From CAZQHK01 sp964593455 (GTDB lineage: Bacteria > Muiribacteriota > CAYSPT01), in assembly GCA_964593455.1 (NCBI GenBank), contig CAZQHK010000003.1:1-64000 (forward strand): a DNA stretch of 64,000 bases. The letters run 5' to 3'. Within the stretch, counting starts at the first letter, position 1. Each line of letters opens with the position of its first letter. Position numbers and translations under genes: made by a program. Positions 35,259 through 44,141 of the stretch are shown one piece after another. The notes under the pieces are model-generated. The model saw only the letters and a list, made by a program, of their open reading frames with translations, searched no databases and was not told the origin of the DNA.

Positions 35259-35573
35259 GTGGCCACGAAGAAGTGTCTGTTTTGTGCCGAGGATATCCAG
35301 GCCGAGGCTATCAAATGCCGTTACTGCGGGGAGTTCCTGGAGCTCCCGAAGAAAAAAGAGAAGTGGTATTTCAACACCTCCTGGTTGGTGATGGGGTTTC
35401 TGGCCGTTGGGCCGCTGGCGCTGCCGCTGATGTGGATCAACCCGAGATTCAGTCGGCGGGCCAAGGTGATCACTACCGTTATTACCCTGGTCCTGTCGGT
35501 GGTGTTGGGGTATTTCGTAGGCCAGGGTATCTCCAGCGTGATGCAGTACTATTCGTTTTTAAATTCTATTTGA
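35259..35573 (+). CDS. Zinc-ribbon membrane protein
   Basis: A 104-residue protein with an N-terminal zinc ribbon (KCLFCAEDIQAEAIKCRYCGEFLE, Cys pairs CxxC and CxxC) and two hydrophobic segments (LVMGFLAVGPLALPLMW and VITTVITLVLSVVLGYFVG). Small proteins of this layout are common and uncharacterised. GTG start at 35259. Its last 35 bases and stop fall in the 55-base segment repeated on the far side of the N gap. Confidence 0.7.
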   Translation: MATKKCLFCAEDIQAEAIKCRYCGEFLELPKKKEKWYFNTSWLVMGFLAVGPLALPLMWINPRFSRRAKVITTVITLVLSVVLGYFVGQGISSVMQYYSFLNSI

Positions 35574-35584
35574 TCTGGCTTTGA

Positions 35585-35684
35585 NNNNNNNNNNNNNNNN
35601 NNNNNNNNNNNNNNNNNNNNNNNNNNNNNNNNNNNNNNNNNNNNNNNNNNNNNNNNNNNNNNNNNNNNNNNNNNNNNNNNNNNN
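35585..35684. other. Scaffold gap of 100 N flanked by a 55-bp duplicate
   Basis: The 55 bases before the gap (35530-35584) are repeated exactly after it (35685-35739). An overlap of exactly 55 occurs again at the gap at 43042, which points to contig ends from a k=55 de Bruijn graph placed side by side. The true sequence is probably continuous with one copy. Confidence 0.8.
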
Positions 35685-35829
35685 TCTCCAGCGTGATGCA
35701 GTACTATTCGTTTTTAAATTCTATTTGATCTGGCTTTGACTGGAAGATAGCTTGACGTACGGCCTGAAGATCCGCTACTATTTCAGTGAACACCGATAGA
35801 CCATCAACCTGAAAAGCAAAGGGGGAAGC

Positions 35830-36270
35830 GTGCGGTTGAAAAAAGGGAATGGTATCCGGGCCCTGTCTTTGATAGAGATCGTATTGGCTATCGCTATTCT
35901 CATCCTGGCCTTGATCCCCTGTTCTTCTCTTTTCAGCCAGGGTATCTCGGCCCTGCGGGATATCCGGGACCGGACCGTCATCATCAACATCGCAGAGCAG
36001 CAGATACACCGGTACATCCACGATATAAATAATCTCGATCCGGGTATTCCGATGAGTTTCATCGATCGGGACATCACCCAGGATATCGTCGAAGAGTACA
36101 ATGATAAACTGGCCTATATCAAGAACCTGAAGATCGTGGCCACGGTCCAACCCTCCTCTATCTGTGTCAACGGCGCTCATGAGATCAAGATCGCGGTCCA
36201 ATGGAAGAGCGGCACCAGATCGGCAAAGTTCACCCTGTTCAACATCAAGGCCCGAAGGGAGAACATGTGA
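35830..36270 (+). CDS. Prepilin-type protein, minor pseudopilin (GspI/PilV-like)
   Basis: A 146-residue protein with a type IV prepilin N-terminus: a short basic leader (MRLKKGNGIRA), LSLIE with the Glu5 equivalent, then a hydrophobic helix (IVLAIAILILALIPCSSLF). The cleavage site has Ala instead of the usual Gly before the mature residue. First of three overlapping genes that together look like a minor-pilin set, the tip complex of a type II secretion or type IV pilus machine. GTG start at 35830. Confidence 0.75.
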   Translation: MRLKKGNGIRALSLIEIVLAIAILILALIPCSSLFSQGISALRDIRDRTVIINIAEQQIHRYIHDINNLDPGIPMSFIDRDITQDIVEEYNDKLAYIKNLKIVATVQPSSICVNGAHEIKIAVQWKSGTRSAKFTLFNIKARRENM

Positions 36271-36746
36271 AGAAACCTGCCGGCCGAAATGGGTTCACCA
36301 TGATCGAGATTCTTGTCGGGACGGCTATTCTCGTTTTGATTCTCGGGTTCTTCAGTGTGGCCGTCAAATGGAGCAAAAAGAGCGGTAAAGCGGTAGAAAA
36401 AACCGAGTTGACATCCAAGTTGCGGAACTGTTCCGTGCTGCTGGCGAAACAACTCTACCTGGCTACCGAGTTTCTCTATCCCGCCGATGTTTCGACCGAG
36501 TTCGTGAATCAGGTGATATTTAAAAACAACTTGAATGAAATCGTGGCCATCTTTCTCAACGATGCCGGGAAAGTGTCTCTTTACAATTACTCTACGGACG
36601 AATACGAGGAAATCGTTCCCTACACGATCAATTTCAAAGGCCGGCTGACAGACAAAAAACTGATCCAGTACATGATCGATATCGAGAAAGACGAGTACCG
36701 GTTCACGCTTCAAAACGAACTTTCGACCTGTAACACGCTGCCGTGA
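36267..36746 (+). CDS. Prepilin-type protein, minor pseudopilin (GspJ/PilW-like)
   Basis: A 159-residue protein with the canonical site NG/FTMIEILVGTAILVLILGFF. GTG 36267 overlaps the stop of the previous gene as GTGA, which suggests coupled translation. A frame to 36201 exists but would read through the preceding gene. The soluble part (LLAKQLYLATEFLYPADV...) shows no known catalytic motif. Assignment to GspJ or PilW is by position and size only. Confidence 0.78.
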   Translation: MKKPAGRNGFTMIEILVGTAILVLILGFFSVAVKWSKKSGKAVEKTELTSKLRNCSVLLAKQLYLATEFLYPADVSTEFVNQVIFKNNLNEIVAIFLNDAGKVSLYNYSTDEYEEIVPYTINFKGRLTDKKLIQYMIDIEKDEYRFTLQNELSTCNTLP

Positions 36747-38281
36747 GGGAAAGGAGAAAACCAGTGCTGACCAGCTTTTTGCAGTCTCAAAAGGGAATCG
36801 CTTATGTTGTCGTACTGGTTATCATCATTCTCCTGTTCCTGAGTTTTATCGCCCTGCACAGTTTTACCCAGAACGAGTTGAGGATTTTCGACCTGATTAT
36901 CAATCTCAAGAAAACCGAGTACCTGGTGCGGGCCGGACTAAATATCGCCGAAGACCGTTTGCAGCAGGACCGCTGGTACGGCGATTCCGCACCCCGTGGG
37001 ACCCTGGAGCCGGATCTTCCCGACTCCAAGGCTTATATCAAGATCTATGCCGACGATTATGTGCAGAACACGAAGAAGAGAATCGGTGACTGGCAGTATG
37101 TCATGCTCGACCATATCAAGGTCTACGTGTATGCCAAATACAAAAGCAAGGTTCTGTACGGGTACGGCAAGTACATTATCAGCCCGGAACCCATCTACGG
37201 CGAGAAGTCGACTCTCGGCGTCGACCCGGAAGGAAGCGGTTTGGCGGCGGTCAAGACGTTCCGGCGTATGATCAACGTTAAAATCCTGTCGGAGTCGGAG
37301 ATCGACAAAAATGTTCCCGGTTTTTCCGGTGCAGACGATTTAGAGAGCCGAAAAAAACTGGCTGCCTACCTGGCCGATATCCAGCGCAAATACGTCCAAA
37401 ACTACAGCCGGAACAAGATCCTGTCGGCTAATATCAAGCAGAATTTGCATATCAGCGAGCAGACGATTTCGCAGAAGAACCTGCAGGAACGCCTGGCAAA
37501 TCTCGACACCGGTTCGGTCACCGGTGAAAATTTGAATACCTTGAAAAACCGTTTCATACGGGAAAATTTCGAACGATTCTTCATGAGTGCCGGATGGGAT
37601 ATCTCCGAAGGCGACAAAGATGAGCTTCTCGCCAAGATCGAGATACTTCTGGGGGAGGCACCGGGCCGGACCGCGGATTCGGACAAACTCGGCGCCATGG
37701 CGGCGGTGTTCGGAAGCGGGCATCCCGAGCAGGCGCCCGAGCACAAGAGTAATTTCAGATTCAGCCGGGGCCAAACCTCGGGCGAGCGCTACCTGCGTTA
37801 CATCGATCAGCAGGGTACCGCCGGTTCGGTCGGTTCTAATCCCCGGGACTATGTAGACAGTCTTTCAAAAGTGATCACCGGCTACACGTACGGATTTAAA
37901 TGGAAAGCCCAGGGAGTCGTCAAATACGAGACCGCTGACGGAGAGGATTTCAAGATCGTTGAGGACGTCGGCGCGGGAGGAAACGCGGCCGCTTCGTTCC
38001 TGTATTTCTATGAGAACCAGAACAACCCGGATGTGTGCCGGGGACTGAGTATAGAAGGAAAAGTCGGGCCTGAGCCCATTCACACGAATTACTATATGGA
38101 AAACAAAAATGATGGGTCAAAAATGGCTGTCTCGTCCGTGATGAATTTCTTCCTGAAGTACGTCGACGAGACCAACTGTTACACGCCCGACGGCAGCGGA
38201 AAAGGCGAAAACTGGTGGAAGATTAAGCTGGCGCCCGGCGGACCAACCGAAGCCTGGGGCGTGGTCAAAGACACGTTTTAA
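36743..38281 (+). CDS. PilX/GspK-like pilus assembly protein
   Basis: A 512-residue protein with an N-terminal pilin-like anchor (SQKGIAYVVVLVIIILLFLSF) and FTQNELRIFDLIINLKKTEYLVRAGLNIAEDRL, typical of PilX/GspK minor pilins. It is longer than usual for either family. GTG 36743 overlaps the preceding stop as GTGA, so all three genes form one coupled unit. GspK normally caps the I-J-K tip complex; PilX plays a like role in pili. No core machinery genes (ATPase, secretin) are in the window. Confidence 0.75.
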   Translation: MRERRKPVLTSFLQSQKGIAYVVVLVIIILLFLSFIALHSFTQNELRIFDLIINLKKTEYLVRAGLNIAEDRLQQDRWYGDSAPRGTLEPDLPDSKAYIKIYADDYVQNTKKRIGDWQYVMLDHIKVYVYAKYKSKVLYGYGKYIISPEPIYGEKSTLGVDPEGSGLAAVKTFRRMINVKILSESEIDKNVPGFSGADDLESRKKLAAYLADIQRKYVQNYSRNKILSANIKQNLHISEQTISQKNLQERLANLDTGSVTGENLNTLKNRFIRENFERFFMSAGWDISEGDKDELLAKIEILLGEAPGRTADSDKLGAMAAVFGSGHPEQAPEHKSNFRFSRGQTSGERYLRYIDQQGTAGSVGSNPRDYVDSLSKVITGYTYGFKWKAQGVVKYETADGEDFKIVEDVGAGGNAAASFLYFYENQNNPDVCRGLSIEGKVGPEPIHTNYYMENKNDGSKMAVSSVMNFFLKYVDETNCYTPDGSGKGENWWKIKLAPGGPTEAWGVVKDTF

Positions 38282-38311
38282 CGTGATCGAGCCAGCCTGT
38301 TTTCCCGGTTA

Positions 38312-39124
38312 CTATTTCCCTGCTCCCGGTGCCAGGGGCGATTTACAGTAGAAGCAGAACTTGCTTTCTTCCACCTTCGACTGGCAGGCGGGACACGTGA
38401 GCATCTTCTTCGGAGAAGAGGGGGGCAGACCGGTTTCGTCATCGGGACTCGGCCGCCTGATAGGGATTTCAATGGCCGGACCGGGTTTCGTCTTTCCCAG
38501 TAGCCGGTTCACCGGTTCACCGTTGAACAGTTCCTGGGGCATAAAGATCGGAGTCGGTGACCCCAACGGTTGATTACGATCGATATCCAGGGCGAATCCG
38601 GCTGGTAAAAGAACTTCGGCGTTATCTTTCTTGACGGAAACCGTTCCCTCCGCGACCGCCACTCTGGCGTGAGTGCCGTCGTCGTCGACGGTCACCCTGA
38701 AACCGGTCCCGATTATTCCCATGACGGCCATCGGGGTGATGACATAGAACTTTCTCGTGCCGCTTTCAAGGTAATAAAAAGTGTCCCCCCGCTTGAGTTT
38801 GAAACTGATAACATAATCGGCGGTTTCGCCTTTCAGGGTTTCCACTTCGATTTCGGAATCAGGCGCTACATAGAGCTTTGAATTATCGTCCACCAGGACC
38901 GTTCCGGAAGCGCCGGCCCCGGTACGGATGAGGCTGCCCGTTTTGATCTGATCGCCCGTTTTAAGGGCCCGCCAGGACTGTTCGTCAGTCCCTTTCACCT
39001 GTAGCTGTCCCTGTATCTCGGTCACGGTGAAACGGGGAGACCGGCCGCCGCATCCAGGCAGCAGATAGGCGGCTAAAGCCATCACAACGAGCGCCAATAA
39101 AAGCTTTTTTACCATCAGGACCAT
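38312..39124 (-). CDS. FecR-domain lipoprotein with C-terminal zinc ribbon
   Basis: A 270-residue protein. Signal peptide with lipobox LLPGC near residue 25, a FecR-type beta domain (LKTGDQIKTGSLIRTGAGASGTVLVDDNSKLYV; GIIGTGFRVTV), and a C-terminal zinc ribbon (CPACQ...CFYCK). FecR domains outside iron signalling often bind cell-wall or beta-rich partners. A zinc ribbon behind an exported FecR domain is unusual. Convergent with the pseudopilin operon, 30 bases away. Confidence 0.8.
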   Translation of the reverse strand: MVLMVKKLLLALVVMALAAYLLPGCGGRSPRFTVTEIQGQLQVKGTDEQSWRALKTGDQIKTGSLIRTGAGASGTVLVDDNSKLYVAPDSEIEVETLKGETADYVISFKLKRGDTFYYLESGTRKFYVITPMAVMGIIGTGFRVTVDDDGTHARVAVAEGTVSVKKDNAEVLLPAGFALDIDRNQPLGSPTPIFMPQELFNGEPVNRLLGKTKPGPAIEIPIRRPSPDDETGLPPSSPKKMLTCPACQSKVEESKFCFYCKSPLAPGAGK

Positions 39125-39474
39125 CTCCCGGTAATGATTGTTTCAAAATCCCGGAAACGATTCATTCCAAAACAAATAATACCGCAAATAAATGCTTATT
39201 CGCAACACCGGAACAAGAATGGAGCGTAATATCTACTCATACCCGTCTACTCTGTCCGGGGGACTTCGAACACGTCGCCTGCTTCCGGATTCCTGAAGGA
39301 AGAACTTGCAGGGGAGATATTCCGGAGATACAATGAGATAAATTCGACCTTATCAGCCGCTCGTATTCCAGGAAACTGGGCCAGTGAGTGGCTATCGGGA
39401 ATATCTGGTTACCATTGAGTGAGAAAGATAAAACGATCCATCTTTCCTTCTTATATTAAGGAACAATAATAATT
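39125..39474. other. Gene-free stretch before the kinase pseudogene
   Basis: About 350 bases without a frame I can support. GCAAATAA...TTATTCGC (39183-39202) is a loose inverted repeat. Part of the stretch may be decayed upstream coding sequence of the kinase pseudogene, since it is GC-rich in patches and has no promoter-like sequence that I can see. Confidence 0.35.
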
Positions 39475-39952
39475 ATGAAAAGACTCCTGGTTGGTTCCCT
39501 GAACTCAGACTATGTAAATGAAACCAGAATTGTTCCCCAGGAAGATGGTAAAAGAACTGAACTGTTGAATATTTTCCTCAAGATATGTGACGGGGTTGCT
39601 TTTGCCCATTCCCAGGGAGTAATTCACTGTGACTTGAAACCGGGCAATATCATGGTCGGCGATTTTGGTGAGGTATATGTCACCGGAACAAGCTTTTGGC
39701 GAAGTAGAGAGGATGGACGAACGTTCAGATATTTACTCGTTGGGAGCCCTCCTTTATGAACTGCTTTCCCTGGAAAAACGGTTTATAGGCGATAACCCGT
39801 GGAAAATTCTGGAAATCGTCAAATCTTCGGATCCGGCACCGATAGCTTCTCTGGCCTTCAGCCCTGACGGTACGATGCTGGCCAGCGGAAGCGTCGACAA
39901 TACCGTGAAGATCTGGAAGTTCGGTGAATCACTCAAACCGATGGAGTTTTAA
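39475..39952 (+). pseudogene. Ser/Thr kinase-WD40 pseudogene
   Basis: Two overlapping frames keep pieces of a protein kinase followed by WD40. Frame one has VIHCDLKPGNIMVGDFGEVYV (catalytic loop, with HCD for HRD). Frame two has VRYMSPEQA, DERSDIYSLGALLYELLSLEK, then LAFSPDGTMLASGSVDNTVKIWK, a WD40 blade. The segment between GEVYV and RYMSPEQ (magnesium loop and activation loop) is deleted, with a frame change near 39665-39690. A second deletion joins kinase to WD40. Such kinase-WD40 fusions are normally over 800 residues. Clearly non-functional. Confidence 0.7.
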
Positions 39953-40965
39953 TAACTCATAGGCAATCTGTTTTCATCATCCACCGCCACCTCGGGTTTG
40001 GAGCACAGTTCCCGGTAGTTGCAGTAGTCGCAGATCCGCTTGATTTTGGTCTTGGGAAACTCACTTTTCTCTTTCGGGATGTTTTCTTCCACGTCCTCGC
40101 AGAAGTTTTGCATCTCAAGGGTTTGTTCCTCTATCTGCAGGGAGAATTCCTCGATGTCGAACTCGTTGAACTCCGTGACGGTTTCCTTGTAGACCGGCTG
40201 CAGATAAGCGATGATGGGAACGATCATGGCCGGATCGTGGTCGAAATGGTAAGATGCCCAGGCCGCGTAACCCAGGAGCTGGTTCCGGTGTTTTTCTGCG
40301 TGGGGTTTGCCTGTCTTCCAGTCCAGGATATAGATCGTGTCTCCTACCGGGAAGAGGAAATCGACCTTGCAGTAGACTTTCAGGTTGTTGATCCGGGCTT
40401 CGCCATATCCCGGCGGTTCGATGATCCAGCGGTCGATCTTAGGCACGGCTTCGGTGAAGATCCAGCGGTAGCGTTCATTGTCGAGAAAGTTCTTAAGGCA
40501 GCCCTCGACTGACGTATACACGTCCACCGCGTCGACGGTTTCAGTCTCCTTGTAATACACCTCGGCGAATTTCTTTTTTTGGCAATAATTGGTGGCTGTT
40601 CGTTTGGCGTAATCGAAGAAGCGGTCGCGGTCGATAGCTTTGGCGGTCTTCTTGAGCCGGTTTAGAAGCACCCTGATCACGTCGTGGACGATGGAACCGA
40701 TCTCCAGGGGGACGGAGGTGAGATCCTTCAGTTTATAGATCTCTTTCCGTGTGAACTCGGTGTCGTGTTTGCCGTAATAATCGTAATAGTACTGCCGTTT
40801 GCAGGTTTTGAACTTGTCGTAACGGCTCACCGACCAACCCAGTACCGGGGTGTAAGGGAATCGTTTGATGGAAAACTGCTCTTTTTCAGTTGGCGCTGCT
40901 TTTTTCGTCTCGTCGGTAGCCGTCTTGTTGCCGGCGGTTGCCCGTGGCTCTAATTCTTCCGTCAT
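39949..40965 (-). CDS. PD-(D/E)XK nuclease with putative Fe-S cluster (Cas4/AddB-like)
   Basis: A 338-residue RecB-family nuclease. The nuclease core reads YCKVDFLF...YILDWKTGK near residues 196-217, then QLLGYAAW. One Cys lies early (FKTCKRQYYYDYY) and three near the end (ICDYCNYRELC), the arrangement that holds a 4Fe-4S cluster in Cas4 and AddB nucleases. No cas genes or CRISPR array are in the window, so it is a solitary nuclease, perhaps for DNA repair or an unrecognised defence role. The first 25 residues are low-complexity. Confidence 0.82.
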   Translation of the reverse strand: MTEELEPRATAGNKTATDETKKAAPTEKEQFSIKRFPYTPVLGWSVSRYDKFKTCKRQYYYDYYGKHDTEFTRKEIYKLKDLTSVPLEIGSIVHDVIRVLLNRLKKTAKAIDRDRFFDYAKRTATNYCQKKKFAEVYYKETETVDAVDVYTSVEGCLKNFLDNERYRWIFTEAVPKIDRWIIEPPGYGEARINNLKVYCKVDFLFPVGDTIYILDWKTGKPHAEKHRNQLLGYAAWASYHFDHDPAMIVPIIAYLQPVYKETVTEFNEFDIEEFSLQIEEQTLEMQNFCEDVEENIPKEKSEFPKTKIKRICDYCNYRELCSKPEVAVDDENRLPMSY

Positions 40966-40972
40966 TAGTGTG

Positions 40973-42913
40973 TCACCTCTTTATCTTTGTAAGGTCGCGG
41001 ACGTGTTCGATAATCCGTCCGTCTTCACCGAACACGAAGAGCCGCACCGAATCACCGTCCACGCTAAACAGGCAATAGTTCCTGGCGGCGGTGAACGCGG
41101 CCACGTTGCTCGTCCACGAGGCTGATTTGTCCTGGGAATAGTAAGGCGCTCCCACGCCGCCGCTGATAATCTGCCAGACGGGGTAGCGGTAACGGGAATT
41201 AAGCCCGCTGTCGATGAGTGTCCGGCTGTAATTGTGCTCGTCGCCGCACATGACCGCCACCACTTTCTCATACCCGCACACGGTCTCCATAACCCGGTCG
41301 CGCATGTCGAGCACGTCGCCGCAGGGTTGCGAGTGGTCGTTAAGCCCGTCTCGGTCACCCTGGCCGTTATAGCCCCAGTACATGACGTCCGAGAGATGTC
41401 CGCCACAGGGGTAGGGCGGTTCGTGGAATATCACGAAAATCCAGTCGATGTCCTCGTCCGCCTCAGCCGCCGACAGGTCCCGTTTGAACCATTCGATCTG
41501 GTTGTCCCTGATATATCCCTCGCGGGTACCGCCGAAGACTTTCAGCGCTTCGGCGTTTTGCCGCTTATTGGCGTATTTACCGGTGGTGCCCGGCGCGCCC
41601 TTGATCATGGTGGTCCAGTAGTTGGTGTTCAAGATGGTGAAATGGGCGTTACCATAGTTAAAGGAGTACACCGTCTCGTCGTAGGCAGGCCCGACCGGCG
41701 TTCCGCCCGTTCCTTCCAACCGTTTCTCTGGTCTGGCGGAAAATCCGTATATGCTTCCTTTCGGGTTGACCACGTGGCCGGCGAAAATAACCTCGGCGCT
41801 TTCCTTCCCCCGGCGGTCCGTGCCCACCAGGAAATGGTCTCCCTCAGAGCGGGAGTCCGGGTACTGGAAAAAATCTCCGATCATCTCGTGATTCCCCATG
41901 GCCTCGTAGATCGGCAGGCTGGCGCCCACCGGCCCCACCGCCCGTTTGAAGGCGGCCAGCTGCATGTCAAAATTGTACCGCTCGGAGGTGTACCCGTTGA
42001 CCAGGTCGCCCCCGAAACAGATGAACCGGGCACCGTGGTTGTAGAGCGCGGCCGTGAACTGGGCCAGAATCTTGGTATTGACACCGTTGATGGCGTTTTC
42101 GCCACCGCCCACTCCCACCCGGCTGTCGGACATGAATCCGAAACTGAATGGTTTGCGGCTGCCCGGTTCCGGCGCGGTCCTGAACGAAAAGGCGGTCGAG
42201 GTCCCACGGTCTTCCGAATAATCTACCCGGTACGAGTAGCGTGTATCAGGTTTCAGACCGGTAAGCGGCACTTCGTGGATCCGGGCGGCCGGGCTGGATA
42301 TCGTCTGTCCGCCTTCGATCACGGCCCGGCCCGGACTTTCGCGATCGGTTTTCCAGGAAATGACTGCCGAGGACGGGGTAACACAGTCCACCATGGGCCC
42401 TTCGATCAGGGCGCAGGTCAGGGTGTAGTTGCCCGATTTTACCGGCCCCTGCCGGCGGTAACGGAACCGGAAATCGTGAAACCGGGAGTGCTGGACCGAC
42501 GGGTCGTAGGCGGTGATACGGCAGTAGATGGTCCCGCCTCCTTTTTCGATCAGGCCGACACTGTCATAGAGCGTTTTCTCCAGTTTGGCTATATTCAGTT
42601 TGACCCGGTGCGAGGTGAAGAACGTTTTCTTTTTAAGGGGTTTTTCTTTTGCCTCTTTTCGGTAGTAGGCCGCTCCCAGTTTTTGGGTGGGCAGGGCCGT
42701 CCCGAAATAGATCAAGGCCGGTGAAACCGGGTTCACTGTCTTAAACTCCACTACTGCTTTGGAGCCCTTGAATCCGGTCACCACCGGTTCACCTTTCAGA
42801 AAAAGGTCGTTCCCATACACGATCGACGGGTAGGGACCCTCCTGGCCCGCCGCCGATGAAACGAGAAAAAGCGCTGCTGTCGCTGCGAAAAAACTCATGG
42901 CCATTGATTTCAT
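40973..42913 (-). CDS. Secreted purple-acid-phosphatase-like metallophosphoesterase
   Basis: A 646-residue protein with a signal peptide (FFAATAALFLVSSAAGQ), an FN3-like purple acid phosphatase N-terminal domain near residues 165-250 (SSAVISWKTDRE...VPLTGLKPDTRYSYRVDYSED), and a calcineurin-like catalytic domain with FMSDSR, CFGGDLVNG, AMGNHE, VIFHEPPY and MCGDEHNYSR. The first motif is DSR rather than the usual DxH, so one metal ligand may differ. It probably hydrolyses phosphate esters in the periplasm or outside the cell. Seven bases separate its stop from the nuclease start. Confidence 0.85.
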   Translation of the reverse strand: MKSMAMSFFAATAALFLVSSAAGQEGPYPSIVYGNDLFLKGEPVVTGFKGSKAVVEFKTVNPVSPALIYFGTALPTQKLGAAYYRKEAKEKPLKKKTFFTSHRVKLNIAKLEKTLYDSVGLIEKGGGTIYCRITAYDPSVQHSRFHDFRFRYRRQGPVKSGNYTLTCALIEGPMVDCVTPSSAVISWKTDRESPGRAVIEGGQTISSPAARIHEVPLTGLKPDTRYSYRVDYSEDRGTSTAFSFRTAPEPGSRKPFSFGFMSDSRVGVGGGENAINGVNTKILAQFTAALYNHGARFICFGGDLVNGYTSERYNFDMQLAAFKRAVGPVGASLPIYEAMGNHEMIGDFFQYPDSRSEGDHFLVGTDRRGKESAEVIFAGHVVNPKGSIYGFSARPEKRLEGTGGTPVGPAYDETVYSFNYGNAHFTILNTNYWTTMIKGAPGTTGKYANKRQNAEALKVFGGTREGYIRDNQIEWFKRDLSAAEADEDIDWIFVIFHEPPYPCGGHLSDVMYWGYNGQGDRDGLNDHSQPCGDVLDMRDRVMETVCGYEKVVAVMCGDEHNYSRTLIDSGLNSRYRYPVWQIISGGVGAPYYSQDKSASWTSNVAAFTAARNYCLFSVDGDSVRLFVFGEDGRIIEHVRDLTKIKR

Positions 42914-43253
42914 AAACCCGATATCCTTCCGAACCGTAAATTTTGCTCGGATCTGCTCTGAACAGATTCATCCGTTTCATATCACGAAGCTATTATAGGA
43001 AAGCCGCCCGGAGATGTCCAATAAATAGCGGGACAGGTGTCNNNNNNNNNNNNNNNNNNNNNNNNNNNNNNNNNNNNNNNNNNNNNNNNNNNNNNNNNNN
43101 NNNNNNNNNNNNNNNNNNNNNNNNNNNNNNNNNNNNNNNNNAAGCTATTATAGGAAAGCCGCCCGGAGATGTCCAATAAATAGCGGGACAGGTGTCCCGG
43201 CATTAAGGTATTATTGGAACGGTGAATAAGGTCATGGAAGATGGAATAAGCCG
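42914..43253. other. Intergenic stretch with a 100 N gap and 55-bp flanking duplicate
   Basis: N runs from 43042 to 43141. The 55 bases at 42987-43041 are repeated exactly at 43142-43196. Collapsing one copy would leave an intergenic region of about 185 bases between the divergent phosphatase and thermonuclease genes. No promoter is clear. Confidence 0.75.
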
Positions 43254-43988
43254 TTGAAAAAACAAAAGAAGGCGGATAGCGAGAAAAAGCGGCCACGGTC
43301 CTGGTTGTTAACACTGCTGGTGTACCTGGTCTTAGCCCTACTTTTCGCCCCGTTTGTTATCTCCCGGTACTTTCCGTGGCTGATCGACGATATCGAAGCG
43401 AAGATCGCACCACATGTTCCACCGGAGATCCTCCGGACCGTCAAAACCGCCCTGGCAAAAACCTCTTCCGGGGTGGATATACCGGCCCCACCGGTTCCGG
43501 TTCCCGGCCAACATTCGACTGCAAAAAAAATATTGCTTCCCTGCCGCTTGATCCAGGTGTTTGACGGTGACACCATCAAGGTAGAAATAGATATTGAATT
43601 CGCCTCTGTCCGTTTTCTCCGGATCAACACGCCGGAGAAGAATATGTACGGGGGCCGGGAAGCCACCGACACCTTGCGGGCGCGCCTGGCCGGGAAAGAA
43701 ATTACCCTTGAATACGAAGAGGCCGGGGTTCCGGCCACGGACGATTACGGCCGTTTGCTGGCTTATGTGTATGCCGACGGCGAGAATGTCAATATCGAGA
43801 TGGTACGAAGCGGCTGGACTTCCTTCTGGACGTTGTTCGGCGAGGGGAAATACGCGGCCGAGTTCCTGGCGGCTCAGCAGGAGGCTGAAAGAGCCGGACG
43901 GGGACTCTGGGGGGCGTACGAGACGACGGGTCCGGAAGCGGCCGGACAGGATATGAGTGCCGAAAGCGCTCCGGCGCTAACCGATTAA
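43254..43988 (+). CDS. Membrane-anchored thermonuclease (SNase family)
   Basis: A 244-residue protein with one N-terminal membrane segment (LLTLLVYLVLALLFAPFVI) and a staphylococcal-nuclease fold: VFDGDTIKV, VRFLRINTPE (catalytic Arg and Glu region) and DDYGRLLAYVY. It should cut DNA or RNA outside the membrane in a calcium-dependent way. TTG is the probable start at 43254; no in-frame ATG lies nearby. It could serve nutrient scavenging, DNA uptake or defence. Confidence 0.82.
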   Translation: MKKQKKADSEKKRPRSWLLTLLVYLVLALLFAPFVISRYFPWLIDDIEAKIAPHVPPEILRTVKTALAKTSSGVDIPAPPVPVPGQHSTAKKILLPCRLIQVFDGDTIKVEIDIEFASVRFLRINTPEKNMYGGREATDTLRARLAGKEITLEYEEAGVPATDDYGRLLAYVYADGENVNIEMVRSGWTSFWTLFGEGKYAAEFLAAQQEAERAGRGLWGAYETTGPEAAGQDMSAESAPALTD

Positions 43989-44141
43989 TCCGGGAGTCGG
44001 CCGCATCGATAGCTGCACTAGCCATGAAATGTACCGCTGTGTCCTCATTAAATACCCGTGTCCGGCCGAAACAGAATGACAGGCGCGGTGTGTCTCCGGC
44101 CGGGCCGAGTACGGGTGATTTATCGTGAGGACGTGAGAGCA

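Noticed and set aside
35530..35739. Direct repeats that could be a transposon target duplication
   Set aside because: They flank only an N run and are exactly 55 bases, as at the second such gap; an assembly overlap explains both.
41234..42724. A 496-codon plus-strand open frame
   Set aside because: It is the mirror of the phosphatase gene on the minus strand, which has clear motifs; the frame shows no family features and arises from high GC content.
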